Source: Microcoleus sp. FACHB-68 (GTDB taxonomy: Bacteria; Cyanobacteriota; Cyanobacteriia; Cyanobacteriales; Oscillatoriaceae). From it: a stretch of 64,000 nucleotides of DNA. Of the stretch, positions 44,719 through 53,795 are shown in pieces. Positions within the stretch are counted from its first letter, which is position 1. The number at the start of each line of letters is the position of its first letter. The translations under genes were made by a program, and so were the position numbers. The notes beneath the pieces were generated by a model, which saw only the letters and a list, made by a program, of their open reading frames with translations, was not told where the DNA came from and did not search any database. The stretch is taken from assembly GCF_014695715.1 (NCBI RefSeq), contig NZ_JACJOT010000006.1:248001-312000 (forward strand), written 5' to 3'.

Positions 44719-46959
44719 TTACTTGCCAGTTCCCAACGCTTCCAGTGATTTGTAGAGAGCGTCAAGCTTCGCGGCTACTACCGGCGGTTTGGCTGTAAAC
44801 TGGATATAAAATCTTCCCGCATCTGCCGGCTTTTCTACAACCTTTGCATAAACATCTTCACCGGCTGCTTGTAATAAATTAAGCTTGAGATTACTTAAAG
44901 GTGCCGGCATTAACTCCTGTGCAAGTACCTCAGCGCCTTTTGCAGAAAGCTTTACCAAACTTCCCTGAAACAGTTTATCGCTAACATCCTTTCCTTCCAG
45001 AAGCGTATACTGAATCGGAAGTTCTTCTGTAAGGGGAAAAAATTCCTCTTCTTCTTTCCTGAGAAAAAGATTGTAGGGTGCGCCAATGCCGGCCACTTCA
45101 TAAATCGTAATCGGCTCTTTCACACCTTTGGGCGTTACCTGACGCTGCCCCTCTATTTTAACACTTGAACCCGCTTCTTTTAAAGTAGGTTCTGAAATCA
45201 AAATTTGACCGCCGATGGTATAAGATTCGATGCGGTAAGTGAGGTTAACCTGACTGCCAACGATGCCATATTTCGTGCGTTTCTCGGAACCGATATTTCC
45301 CACCACCACTTCACCCGTATTAATCCCGATTCCCATTTCCAGTGCCGGCAATCCCCACTCGTTCATCTTTTCATTAACCCGCGTCATTGCCAACTGCATC
45401 GCCACCGCACAGGCAACTGCCCTTGTCGCATCATCTTCTCTGCCGGTGGGGGCACCAAATAACACTAAAATCCCATCACCCATGAACTCATCAATTGTTC
45501 CTTGATAATGGGTAATTTCATCTGCCATACAGCCTAAATAAAAGTTAAGAATTTTCACAACTTCTTCAGGCGGCAAGCGTTCGGACAGGGCAGTAAATCC
45601 TCTTAAATCTGAGGTAAAAATTGTAATTTTTCGCCTCTCTCCACCCATTTTCAAACCTTCGGGGTTTTCTAATAAATTAGCCACCACCTCATCAGTTAAA
45701 TAACGTCCAAAGGTTTTACGAATATCGCCGGCAGTGCGGGCAATGTAAGCGGTGATTGCAATAACTGAACCGCCTAGCGCCAGTAAAGGTGGCACCACAG
45801 GTATCCACCAGCCCGACAACAAAGCTGTATAACTTATTCCCAATAAAATGCCGGCTGAAATAATTGGACTCGCGGTTCGTCGTACAGAAAAAGATTTTAC
45901 CCCACCGATATATCGCAAATGCCAAGTCAAAGTTGCACCGGCAACCGCCCAAAATAAAATCCACAGCCCCTCTAAAGGTTCCGACCAACTTTTAATTAAC
46001 GGACGATTATCTAGAGCTGCGCTGAGAATTTGGCTCGTTAAATTTGCGTGAATTTCTACCCCATTCATCGGCACCGGCAGGCTGAGCAAACCACTACTAT
46101 AGGGCGTTAAAAATGAATCGTTAAAACTCTGTCCGAATTTCCCGATCAAGATTACCTGATCGCGTCCCCAATCGGGTGGCAGCTTGTCTTCCAAAACATC
46201 GCTCATCGAAACCGTATTGAAGTGCCGGCTCGATCCGCGATAATTTAATAAAATTTGATAGCCGCCGGCATCTGCACGCACATAGCCGCCATCATTAGCT
46301 TCAAAAGGGACAACAACTGCTTTTCCTAACTTCCAATTATCTGTCCCTTCAACCGGCTCTGGGCTAATGCCTTGCTTCTCTAAATAGTACCCCGCCAGAA
46401 GTAGCCCTAAACTGTAGACGGTTTCCCCATTTTTATCTGGCACGAAGAAAAAGCTGCGCCGCACTTTGCCATCGGCATCAATCAGCAAATCATTTGCGCC
46501 TACCTGCGCCTGTTTATTTTCTAGCAGCGCCTCTGGCGGGGCAACTGTCTCGCTTTTGCTATCTCCAATAACTTTCTGGATACCAACTAAGGTAGGCGTA
46601 GATTTGAAAATTTTAACTAATTCTTGATGCCCCGGTTCAACGGGGATATTGCGATAAATATCTAATCCGATTGCTCTTGGCTGTCTCGCTTTTAGTTTGT
46701 TAATCAGCTTGGCATAAATTCCATCAGAAAAGTTGGCTTCTCCAATGTTTTTCACATCAGCTTCATCAATACCAACAATGACAACGCGGTTGTCGGACGC
46801 TTCTGGGGGACGTAGGCGCATAAATTGGTCAAAAACCCCCCATTCCCACGGCTGCAAGAAGCCGGCAACGCGGAGGACGATGATTAACGCCGCAATACTG
46901 GGGGCAGTAATCCATACACCGCGCCATTGCCACAGAAGACGTTTAAAAGGTGTCCACAT
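44719..46959 (-). CDS. CHASE2 sensor - class III nucleotide cyclase
   Basis: 746 residues. The first membrane helix (about 18-37) is followed by a periplasmic CHASE2 domain (about 40-330, VFDQFMRLRPPEASDNRVVI), three membrane helices (about 330-410) and a cytosolic cyclase (about 440-620). A C-terminal region of about 110 residues has PilZ-like character. Metal ligands are Asp in FTSDLRG and FMGDGIL, and the transition-state pair in VNLTYR is intact. The base-specifying positions are Glu (TIDEFMGD) and Gly (KYGIVG) rather than Lys/Asp, as in a cyanobacterial subclade, so ATP preference cannot be assumed. DUF928 ends 15 bases upstream. Confidence 0.9.
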   Translation of the reverse strand: MWTPFKRLLWQWRGVWITAPSIAALIIVLRVAGFLQPWEWGVFDQFMRLRPPEASDNRVVIVGIDEADVKNIGEANFSDGIYAKLINKLKARQPRAIGLDIYRNIPVEPGHQELVKIFKSTPTLVGIQKVIGDSKSETVAPPEALLENKQAQVGANDLLIDADGKVRRSFFFVPDKNGETVYSLGLLLAGYYLEKQGISPEPVEGTDNWKLGKAVVVPFEANDGGYVRADAGGYQILLNYRGSSRHFNTVSMSDVLEDKLPPDWGRDQVILIGKFGQSFNDSFLTPYSSGLLSLPVPMNGVEIHANLTSQILSAALDNRPLIKSWSEPLEGLWILFWAVAGATLTWHLRYIGGVKSFSVRRTASPIISAGILLGISYTALLSGWWIPVVPPLLALGGSVIAITAYIARTAGDIRKTFGRYLTDEVVANLLENPEGLKMGGERRKITIFTSDLRGFTALSERLPPEEVVKILNFYLGCMADEITHYQGTIDEFMGDGILVLFGAPTGREDDATRAVACAVAMQLAMTRVNEKMNEWGLPALEMGIGINTGEVVVGNIGSEKRTKYGIVGSQVNLTYRIESYTIGGQILISEPTLKEAGSSVKIEGQRQVTPKGVKEPITIYEVAGIGAPYNLFLRKEEEEFFPLTEELPIQYTLLEGKDVSDKLFQGSLVKLSAKGAEVLAQELMPAPLSNLKLNLLQAAGEDVYAKVVEKPADAGRFYIQFTAKPPVVAAKLDALYKSLEALGTGK

Positions 46960-46974
46960 ACAACCGCATTGTGA

Positions 46975-47721
46975 TTAATTTTTTGCCGTGCAGCAGGGGG
47001 CAAAAGGTTCAGATGCGAACTTTTGTAGCCCAACTGACTTTAGTAATTGTTCCCATTCTGCCGGCTGACTATCACGCAACTGAGCAAGAATTGTAACAGT
47101 TTCATTCCAAACTCTCGCATTGGCATACAATTTTGCCTGTTCCAAGGGTGTTGCCTGCTCTAGTTTGCGTTTCATATCCGCACTCAATTCGCTGCGTCGG
47201 ATAAACCCTTGGACAAATTCATCGTTTTTACGATCTTGATCGTTGCAGATTAAAGCGAACTGCCATGTATGGTATTTTCCTACTTCTAAAGCTGTCGTTT
47301 CAGGAAGGCTCACTTGTACAACACCGGCAGTATCGGCAATGGCAAAAGTATTGACATAAACATCTTCCCCTTTATCATTCACTAAAACAAATTCTGCTTG
47401 TTTCGCAGTTGTTTTAGGCACAAAGAAAAAGAAAGAAGGATTACCGACAGCCGTTGTTCCCACATTATTACGACTCGGCATCAACGCCGTTAAAGGCATT
47501 TTGCTATCTGTACAAGCAGAATCATCTCCCCGCGATCCTCCGCCGGCTGTGCGTCTTGGGGCACCGCGATCAGATGTTTTTGGAAACTTGAGACTGATCA
47601 GCATTTCTTGAGAAGATTGCCCCCCAACCTGTGCCGGCACTGCAGCAAATGTGACAAGTGCCGGTGAAACAATGCCGGCAACCATTCCCAACACCCCAGA
47701 AAATTTGAGTAAATTCATCAT
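46975..47721 (-). CDS. DUF928 family secreted protein (copy 2)
   Basis: 248 residues from ATG 47721, chosen for the AGGAG eight bases upstream; a GTG at 47730 is embedded in that site. A signal peptide precedes the DUF928 motif SDRGAPRRTAGGGSRG and the core LTALMPSRNNVGTTAVGNPS. A C-terminal helical part (QATPLEQAKLYANARVWNET) ends in a Cys-Cys dipeptide. It precedes the CHASE2-cyclase by 15 bases, so the two are cotranscribed. This copy and the one at 52422 are clearly closer to each other than to the copy at 525. Role unknown; an extracytoplasmic partner of CHASE2 is possible. Confidence 0.85.
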   Translation of the reverse strand: MMNLLKFSGVLGMVAGIVSPALVTFAAVPAQVGGQSSQEMLISLKFPKTSDRGAPRRTAGGGSRGDDSACTDSKMPLTALMPSRNNVGTTAVGNPSFFFFVPKTTAKQAEFVLVNDKGEDVYVNTFAIADTAGVVQVSLPETTALEVGKYHTWQFALICNDQDRKNDEFVQGFIRRSELSADMKRKLEQATPLEQAKLYANARVWNETVTILAQLRDSQPAEWEQLLKSVGLQKFASEPFAPCCTAKN

Positions 47722-48014
47722 AAAAATCACTCCTCTTCAATAAAATGGCTAACAGCTTTATTGAACAATTGACAGCAAAGATAATCCCCAATTGGCTGAT
47801 CTACTCTTAATGAATTTATCAACCAAGCTCATGTTCCTAATGAAGCAAATATCCCTGGCGATTGAAATCACATCTACACAAACCCACTCTGCCGGCGCGG
47901 ACTTTTGAAGCCAGCAGCGTGTTGAGTCTATATCCATGTGCCTTATTTAGAAAAGTAAGATATCTCCCACTTTCCCAATGCCCAATGCCCCATGCCCAAT
48001 GCCCAATGCCCCCT

Positions 48015-50912
48015 CTATTTCCATTCCCCTTGCACCGTAAAACCGGCCCAATAAAACGGCGCTTCCCATTCCTGTTGCTGCCACATTTCTATCTGTGCCG
48101 CCCGCAGGGCAGCAGCCGGCGCTAAACCTTTTTTCAGCATTCCTTGATAGAAATTGACCATTAGATCCGATGTCGCCGCATCATCCACACTCCACAGACT
48201 CACCACAACACGAGCCGCCCCTGCATACATAAAGCCTCTTGTCAAGCCTACCAACCCTTCACCTCGAATTTGTTGACCCAGGCCGGTTTCACAGGCACTC
48301 AAAACCACCAACTCAGCCGGCAGATTCAGGTTAAAAATTTCTGATAGGCGGAGGAAACCGTCTTGCGGCTTGCCTTGTTTGTCCACCATCGATAGCACTA
48401 ATCCTGATAACTCTGGCTTCATGCTGTTGAGGATGCCGTGAGTCGCAAAATGAACCATGCGATATTCGCTGAGTTCCGGACTGGTGGCGATATCTCGACT
48501 TGCTGCAAAACCGAAAGCTTTGGTTTTTTGGGAAGCCGGCACCAGTGCTAAAATTTCCTCAGCTTCTTCCTTCGTAAAGGGTAATCGCTTCAGGTTGAAC
48601 TCGAATTCTTCAGCCGGCTTCTCACCTTTAACCGGCTCGATTGATGACACATTTTTAACGCGCTCATCATTTTTGGCAAATACCGGATCAGCAAGCACCG
48701 CCAAAGCCTTAGAAGCTGCAGTGCGTCCCGCAATTTCTCGCCGTAAAACACCAATCGTTGAGGCAGAAGGCAAGTTAACGAGTTCGTGCTTTACCACCAA
48801 CGGCACCAATTCTGATGCTTGAGAAGCGCCGGCATTCTTATTAACCGGCAGCGCTGCAAAAGGAATGTATTGCAAAGCCCCATCACTGACAATTAGCAAG
48901 CGTTTGTCAGCCAACTGATCGGCAACCGGCGCGAGAATAATCTGACTCAGTGCAGCCGCCGATTCTACCGTCTTTTGCCGGCGAATTCTCATACTCGGAA
49001 CCGTCACCGCATCTCGGAAATTCCGGGCAGCGTCCTCGATTTCCTCCCGCCCAGGCAGTTCATAGCTATTAATAGAAGTCGGTGTCACCGCCCATAAATA
49101 ACTGCGATCCGCGCCTAGCGAGTATTCCAGCAGCACCGTATTTTCATCCAACACCTGTGTTTGAATTTCTGATAACGTCAGCGGTTGCGGCTGGGTGAGA
49201 GCGGCGTAGCGGGGACTTTTGGCTCGGATTTCTGACTGAACTTGCCGGTATTCCGCCAAAAGGGTAGAAATTTGGGTGTTAATTGCGCCCGTCTGTTCTT
49301 TTTTATGTTGACCGGCAAGCATCTGTACCCGACGTTCTTCCAGTGTCGCAAGTTGTTGCTGCAAGCTGCTTTCACGTTCTAATAGCTGCGGATCAACGCC
49401 TTGACGAATTTCTGCACCGGCTTGCGTCAGGATCTCCAAAAGCGAACGCGCCCGTGCCCGCTCACTGACTTGCAGCGCCGCCGCATCATATCCTTGATCC
49501 GGGTTGGTTTTATGCAACTGCATCAACAGGTCGATGTAAAATTCGTAATAATCCTGTTTAGAAGCAAAGAAAGAAGTCCGCAAATCCTGGCTGTCTACCT
49601 TTGTTCGCAAGTCTTCAATAATTTCAATCGCCGCTTCAATTTCAGTTTTTGCTTGATTCAGATTACCCAACTGACGTTGAGACTGGGCAAGCCGGTAAAG
49701 GGTTAAAGCTTCCTTCGGGCGATCGCTTAGCGCCCGACGCAGGGGCAAAGCTTGGTTATAGTAATTCAGTGCTTGCGTGTGATCGCTGGAACTGGCATAG
49801 ACAAAGCCGATATTATTCAGCGTGCTTGCTTCCCCCCGACGATCACCGGCTTCCCGCCATAGGGGCAAGGCTTGGTTGTAAGATTCCAGCGCTTTCGGTA
49901 ACTGCTCGGTGTTGGCGTAGACAAAGCCGATATTATTCAGCGTAGTGGCTTGTCTGCGCCGGTTGCCCACTTCTTGCCAGAGAGGCAACGCCTGGTTGTA
50001 GTAGTCCAAGGCGAGATCATACTTACCAGAGTTGGCATAAACTAAACCGATGTTGTTAAGGGTAAGGGGAATTCCAGATTTATCGTTGACTTCCCGATAA
50101 ATCGCCAAGGCTTGAGTGTAAGCGTCGAGGGCCGGCTGGGATTGGCCCAAGGCATCGTAGATCACGCCAATATTATTGAGTGTGGTGGCTTGCACGCCTT
50201 TTTCACCGGCTTCTCGCCACAGTGGCAAAGCTCGGTTATAGGCGTCAAGGGCTTGCTGATACTCGCTCAAAGCATCGTAGACTACGCCCAAGTTATTGAG
50301 AGTATACGCTTCTCCACCGGCATCCTTTGCTTCCCCATAAAGGGTGAGTGCTTGATTATAAGATTCGAGTGCCGGTTTGAATTTTCCTAAATCGGCGTTG
50401 GTTAAACCAATGCTATTAAGAGTGTCAGCAACGGCAACTTTATCACCCACCGCTTGATAAAGAGAAAGCGCTTGATTGTAAGCGTCTAAACTATTCTGTT
50501 TATCTCCTAAAATGCCGTAAACAGAACCAATTCCGGAAAGCGTGTCGGCTTGTTTGGCCCGATCTCCAATTGCTTGATAAAGCTGCAATGCCTGTTTCCA
50601 CTTTTGAATTGCTTGTGACAGCGATTGCGGCGTTTTTTCTTGAAACAGTTTCAATCCTTCCTCAAAGGCGCGATCCGCTGCGGCGCTACGGCTATCAGAA
50701 GGGGTGTTTTGTGAGAGTTGAGCAATTTTCCCCGGCACTTTGCCGGCAGTTGCCACGACGGGCGAAGGCAAAAACAGAACCCCCAACAACAAAGTGATCC
50801 CAATTGCGCGGCTGGGGCGCTGGTTCCCCAGCTTCAGCGGGGATTTTAAGAATAAGCGCAAAGACTGTTTAAATTCTCTGTCAATTAAGTTTTGTTTGCG
50901 TCTTTGAGCCAT
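48015..50912 (-). CDS. TPR-CHAT protein, long form
   Basis: 965 residues with an N-terminal hydrophobic signal or anchor (about 38-57). About nine near-identical 40-residue TPR units (LGxVYxxLGxxQxALDxYNQAL type) run from about 90 to 440. A helical linker and a C-terminal CHAT domain (about 640-965) follow, with His825 (HFATHG) and Cys874 (VLSACETGLG) as the candidate dyad. The TPR DNA is itself repetitive, with units of 120 bases, and could recombine. The protein ends EMWQQQEWEAPFYWAGFTVQ-like, the usual CHAT ending. It lies upstream of DUF928 and the CHASE2-cyclase on the same strand. Confidence 0.92.
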   Translation of the reverse strand: MAQRRKQNLIDREFKQSLRLFLKSPLKLGNQRPSRAIGITLLLGVLFLPSPVVATAGKVPGKIAQLSQNTPSDSRSAAADRAFEEGLKLFQEKTPQSLSQAIQKWKQALQLYQAIGDRAKQADTLSGIGSVYGILGDKQNSLDAYNQALSLYQAVGDKVAVADTLNSIGLTNADLGKFKPALESYNQALTLYGEAKDAGGEAYTLNNLGVVYDALSEYQQALDAYNRALPLWREAGEKGVQATTLNNIGVIYDALGQSQPALDAYTQALAIYREVNDKSGIPLTLNNIGLVYANSGKYDLALDYYNQALPLWQEVGNRRRQATTLNNIGFVYANTEQLPKALESYNQALPLWREAGDRRGEASTLNNIGFVYASSSDHTQALNYYNQALPLRRALSDRPKEALTLYRLAQSQRQLGNLNQAKTEIEAAIEIIEDLRTKVDSQDLRTSFFASKQDYYEFYIDLLMQLHKTNPDQGYDAAALQVSERARARSLLEILTQAGAEIRQGVDPQLLERESSLQQQLATLEERRVQMLAGQHKKEQTGAINTQISTLLAEYRQVQSEIRAKSPRYAALTQPQPLTLSEIQTQVLDENTVLLEYSLGADRSYLWAVTPTSINSYELPGREEIEDAARNFRDAVTVPSMRIRRQKTVESAAALSQIILAPVADQLADKRLLIVSDGALQYIPFAALPVNKNAGASQASELVPLVVKHELVNLPSASTIGVLRREIAGRTAASKALAVLADPVFAKNDERVKNVSSIEPVKGEKPAEEFEFNLKRLPFTKEEAEEILALVPASQKTKAFGFAASRDIATSPELSEYRMVHFATHGILNSMKPELSGLVLSMVDKQGKPQDGFLRLSEIFNLNLPAELVVLSACETGLGQQIRGEGLVGLTRGFMYAGAARVVVSLWSVDDAATSDLMVNFYQGMLKKGLAPAAALRAAQIEMWQQQEWEAPFYWAGFTVQGEWK

Positions 50913-51144
50913 AACTGTACTCTTTCCGGAAGGATGAAGGATGAACAGAGAAGGGAGTAAGGAAAAGGCAGAACAGAAGTAGACTTTCTAAAAGACTGAT
51001 TCCCTGTTTGCTGCGTTCCTCGTTGTTTGTTTACGGTAACGGCTCTTTAAGGGAAAATGCGACGAAATCCGTCAACTTTCCGATCTGGCACGTCTTGATG
51101 GGAAGATTAAAAGTGTTTTGCCTTCCAAATCACAAAATATAAAC

Positions 51145-52233
51145 ATGAATCAATTTTTGCGGTGTTTAGGCTTTTGGAGATTCGCCTCAACCGGCTTATT
51201 TCTTGCTCTTGTTGCCGGCTCATTACTGACAGAACGAGCCAATGCCGGTGCCAATTCTCCATCTTCCACACAGCGATCACAGGCAACGGACGCGGTTGCC
51301 GCGCCGATCAAGTCACATTTTCTCGATCTTGAGCCGGCAATTATTGCTGATTCAACTTCGGGCAATACGATCATCGCGCAGGGAACCGCTGCGGGACGGG
51401 GGTTGCGAGTGGAGGAACTTAAAGGCACTGTCACAATTAACGGGCGACCGGCACAAGTGGGCGATCGTCTGACTGCGGAAGGGGATGAATTAATCACCGG
51501 GAAAAACTCCACTGCGCGTTTGCGGATCGACAGTTATATTGGCGTTGTGGAAGTTGCAGAAAGAACAACCGTCCAAATTCAAACCCTGGCGGGAGATGTG
51601 GGGATTGATCCCAACCAAGTGACCGCAATTGCTGTGCCGGCAGGACGAGTAAGACTCTCGATCGCCCGATCTGTAGCCAGACCGACTTCTGTGAGGGGAG
51701 AAGCCGAAACCACCCAAGTTGCCGCCCTAAATACGGTTACGGGACTGGGTAAACTCGATGACATCGCGCAAGAAAGTTCATCTGCCAGCGCGTCGCCAGT
51801 GAGAGTTCGCACCCCTGCCGGTGTTGCTGGAGTCAGCGGAACCTCCTTCGGGGTGGATGTTGGCCCCATCGGCAAAACCGGCGTTGATACCGTTGATGGC
51901 ATCGTTGCCGCTGAAGCTCAAGGCACGCAAGTCCTCGTAAATGCCGGCTTCTTTACCGTCATCGAGCCAGGAAAAGCGCCGGCGACTCCCCAAAGAACAC
52001 CCCCCCTAGCCGATCTCAGCCGATTTCATGTGTTCAAACTAGGGCCGCGCACCGTCCGAGTTACAGGTCAAGTCGATCCGATGGATTTACTGTATATCAA
52101 TGATCGGGCAATTCAGGCCGGCGCAGACGGTAAATTTAAAGCAATCGTCCCCATGCCGGCGAGTCGTCGCGTCAGGATCGTAGTGCGTGGCCCTTCCGTC
52201 CGTGAGCGTCACTATAACATCGCAGTGCCCTAA
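51145..52233 (+). CDS. FecR domain-containing secreted protein
   Basis: 362 residues from ATG 51145; a TTG at 51118 is an alternative. A signal peptide (about 10-35) precedes a FecR-type beta domain (LKGTVTINGRPAQVGDRLTA, RLRIDSYIGVVEVAERTTVQ). A variable Ala/Ser-rich part follows, then PAGVAGVSGTSFGVDVG, and the C-terminus is beta-rich. Such cyanobacterial FecR proteins sit next to CHAT-TPR and CHASE2 genes and are thought to sense or organise envelope components rather than iron. It is divergent from the TPR-CHAT gene at 48015 with a gap of about 230 bases, so promoters may be coordinated. Confidence 0.82.
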   Translation: MNQFLRCLGFWRFASTGLFLALVAGSLLTERANAGANSPSSTQRSQATDAVAAPIKSHFLDLEPAIIADSTSGNTIIAQGTAAGRGLRVEELKGTVTINGRPAQVGDRLTAEGDELITGKNSTARLRIDSYIGVVEVAERTTVQIQTLAGDVGIDPNQVTAIAVPAGRVRLSIARSVARPTSVRGEAETTQVAALNTVTGLGKLDDIAQESSSASASPVRVRTPAGVAGVSGTSFGVDVGPIGKTGVDTVDGIVAAEAQGTQVLVNAGFFTVIEPGKAPATPQRTPPLADLSRFHVFKLGPRTVRVTGQVDPMDLLYINDRAIQAGADGKFKAIVPMPASRRVRIVVRGPSVRERHYNIAVP

Positions 52234-52421
52234 TAAGTCCGATGTGCCGGCAGGCAGCACGTTTCATTCTTCTGAAACCCGCCAGGGACTCAACTCCCTG
52301 GCTAAAACTGGCACAAATCTCAAATATCTTAAAAACCACAAACCCTCACCCCTCACAAATAACCCATCTGCGTTTATCTGCGTGCATCTGCGGTTAAAAA
52401 AATAATATATTTGCAACAACA

Positions 52422-53162
52422 CTAAAGATCAGAAAACTTTTCCACTGCCGGCCCCTCCAAAAAAGGCGAATTAGCAATATCTGATAATCCAATAGAATTT
52501 AAAAACTCTTCCCACTCTGCCGGCTCATTACTGCGTAACTCAGCAACTATTGCCAAAGAATCATGCCAAATTCCTGCACTTGCATAAACCTTAGCTTGTT
52601 CTAAACCTGTAGCAGACTTGAGCTGATTTTGTAAATTTCTACTCAATTCTCTGCGTTGCAATAATCCCCGAACAAACACATCCGACTCCCGATCTTGCGA
52701 ATCACAAATTATCGCAAACTGCCATAAATAATCTTGACCTATTTCTAAAGCCACCGTTTCCGATAAACTAAATTTAAGAATACCTGGCGTGCCGGCAAGT
52801 GTAACAGTTGCCAGATAAACTTCATCCCCTTGGCTGTTAATTAAAACAAATTCTGCTAATTGAGCGCGAGTTTGAGGAATATACCAAAATAAACTAGGAT
52901 GGGCGGCAACGGTTGTGCCAACATTATTGCGTGTAGGCATCAATGCAATAAGCGGTGTTTCCCCTTCTGCGACACAAGAAGAACCTCGCGATCCTCCCCC
53001 TGTCGTTCTTGCCGGCGCACCTCGATCTGATGTTTTTGGGAATTGCAAGCTAATTTGTTCCTGCACCGGCTGCTGCGCCACTCCAGCAGGAACCGTTACC
53101 CAAGCGGGAGAAAGAATGCCGGTGAAAATTGCTAATAGACGAAGCGACTTTCGTAAAATCAC
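52422..53162 (-). CDS. DUF928 family secreted protein (copy 3)
   Basis: 246 residues from a GTG at 53162; no ATG is available near the signal peptide. It has a signal peptide, SDRGAPARTTGGGSRGS, LIALMPTRNNVGTTVAAHPS and the C-terminal helical LKSATGLEQAKVYASAGIWH. It is paralogous to copy 2 over its whole length and was probably produced by duplication. It is convergent with the FecR gene, with a 188-base gap that carries half of a dispersed repeat (about 52369-52397). Function unknown. Confidence 0.85.
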   Translation of the reverse strand: MILRKSLRLLAIFTGILSPAWVTVPAGVAQQPVQEQISLQFPKTSDRGAPARTTGGGSRGSSCVAEGETPLIALMPTRNNVGTTVAAHPSLFWYIPQTRAQLAEFVLINSQGDEVYLATVTLAGTPGILKFSLSETVALEIGQDYLWQFAIICDSQDRESDVFVRGLLQRRELSRNLQNQLKSATGLEQAKVYASAGIWHDSLAIVAELRSNEPAEWEEFLNSIGLSDIANSPFLEGPAVEKFSDL

Positions 53163-53277
53163 GCTCTAAATCTCGATGAGCTTAATATAGATTTCAAGTC
53201 AAGCTTGGCTTCGTTTTCTGGGGTTGTCAATATTTTAAGCAGCGAATCCCGTTTTGTGGTAATAATTTAGAGGGATG

Positions 53278-53351
53278 GGCAAGGCTTCGCCAACCTAAAG
53301 GTAGGGGCATAGGGCATTGGGCAAGGCTTCGCCAACCTAAAGGTATGGGCA
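53278..53351. repeat. Tandem repeat of a dispersed intergenic unit
   Basis: Two units of about 33 bases starting GGGCAAGGCTTCGCCAAC (53278-53310, 53319-53351) differ at one base. The same core occurs at 26359-26416. Confidence 0.8.
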
Positions 53352-53426
53352 TTGGGCATTGAAGATCTAAACTTGACGATTGTGTTTAGTTCTTTGAAAT
53401 TATTTATGTAGTTGAGGGGCATTTCA

Positions 53427-53762
53427 TTGAAAAAGTTATTAACAGCCATAATGCTGGTAGTGATCGGACTAAATCTTACCTTTAACCAGCCGGCTTTAGC
53501 GGCAGATATTGCGAACGGCGAACAAATTTTTAGCGTCCAGTGTGCCGGCTGTCATATTAATGGCGGTAATATTATTAGGCGCGGTAAGAATTTGAAGCAA
53601 AAAGCGTTAAAGCGAAATGGGATGGATTCAATCGAAGCGATCTCATCTATCGTTGCAAACGGAAAAAATAATATGTCTGCGTACAAAGATCGCTTAAGCG
53701 AACAGCAGATAGAAGATGTCTCAGCTTATGTATTAGATCAAGCCGAGAAAGATTGGCGTTAA
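53427..53762 (+). CDS. Cytochrome c6-like c-type cytochrome
   Basis: 111 residues from TTG 53427. This start is preferred because GAGGGG lies seven bases upstream and it gives a standard signal peptide (KKLLTAIMLVVIGLNLTF, cleaved after ALA). The mature protein of about 86 residues starts ADIANGEQIF and has one haem site CAGCH and the axial Met in NNMSAY. The overall pattern (KALKRNGMDSIEAI, QIEDVSAYVLDQAEKDW) is cytochrome c6. It differs from classic PetJ in having SAYK where PAF is usual after Met, so it may be one of the c6-like paralogues with altered potential. It leads a cluster with an aldo/keto reductase. Confidence 0.88.
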   Translation: MKKLLTAIMLVVIGLNLTFNQPALAADIANGEQIFSVQCAGCHINGGNIIRRGKNLKQKALKRNGMDSIEAISSIVANGKNNMSAYKDRLSEQQIEDVSAYVLDQAEKDWR

Positions 53763-53795
53763 ACTGGTTAGATAAAACAGAAATAAGGATTAAAA

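Noticed and set aside
47955-48015. CCCAATGCCC short repeats taken at first for a CRISPR-like array
   Set aside because: Units are only about ten bases with no spacers; this is simple-sequence DNA. No CRISPR array is present in the window.
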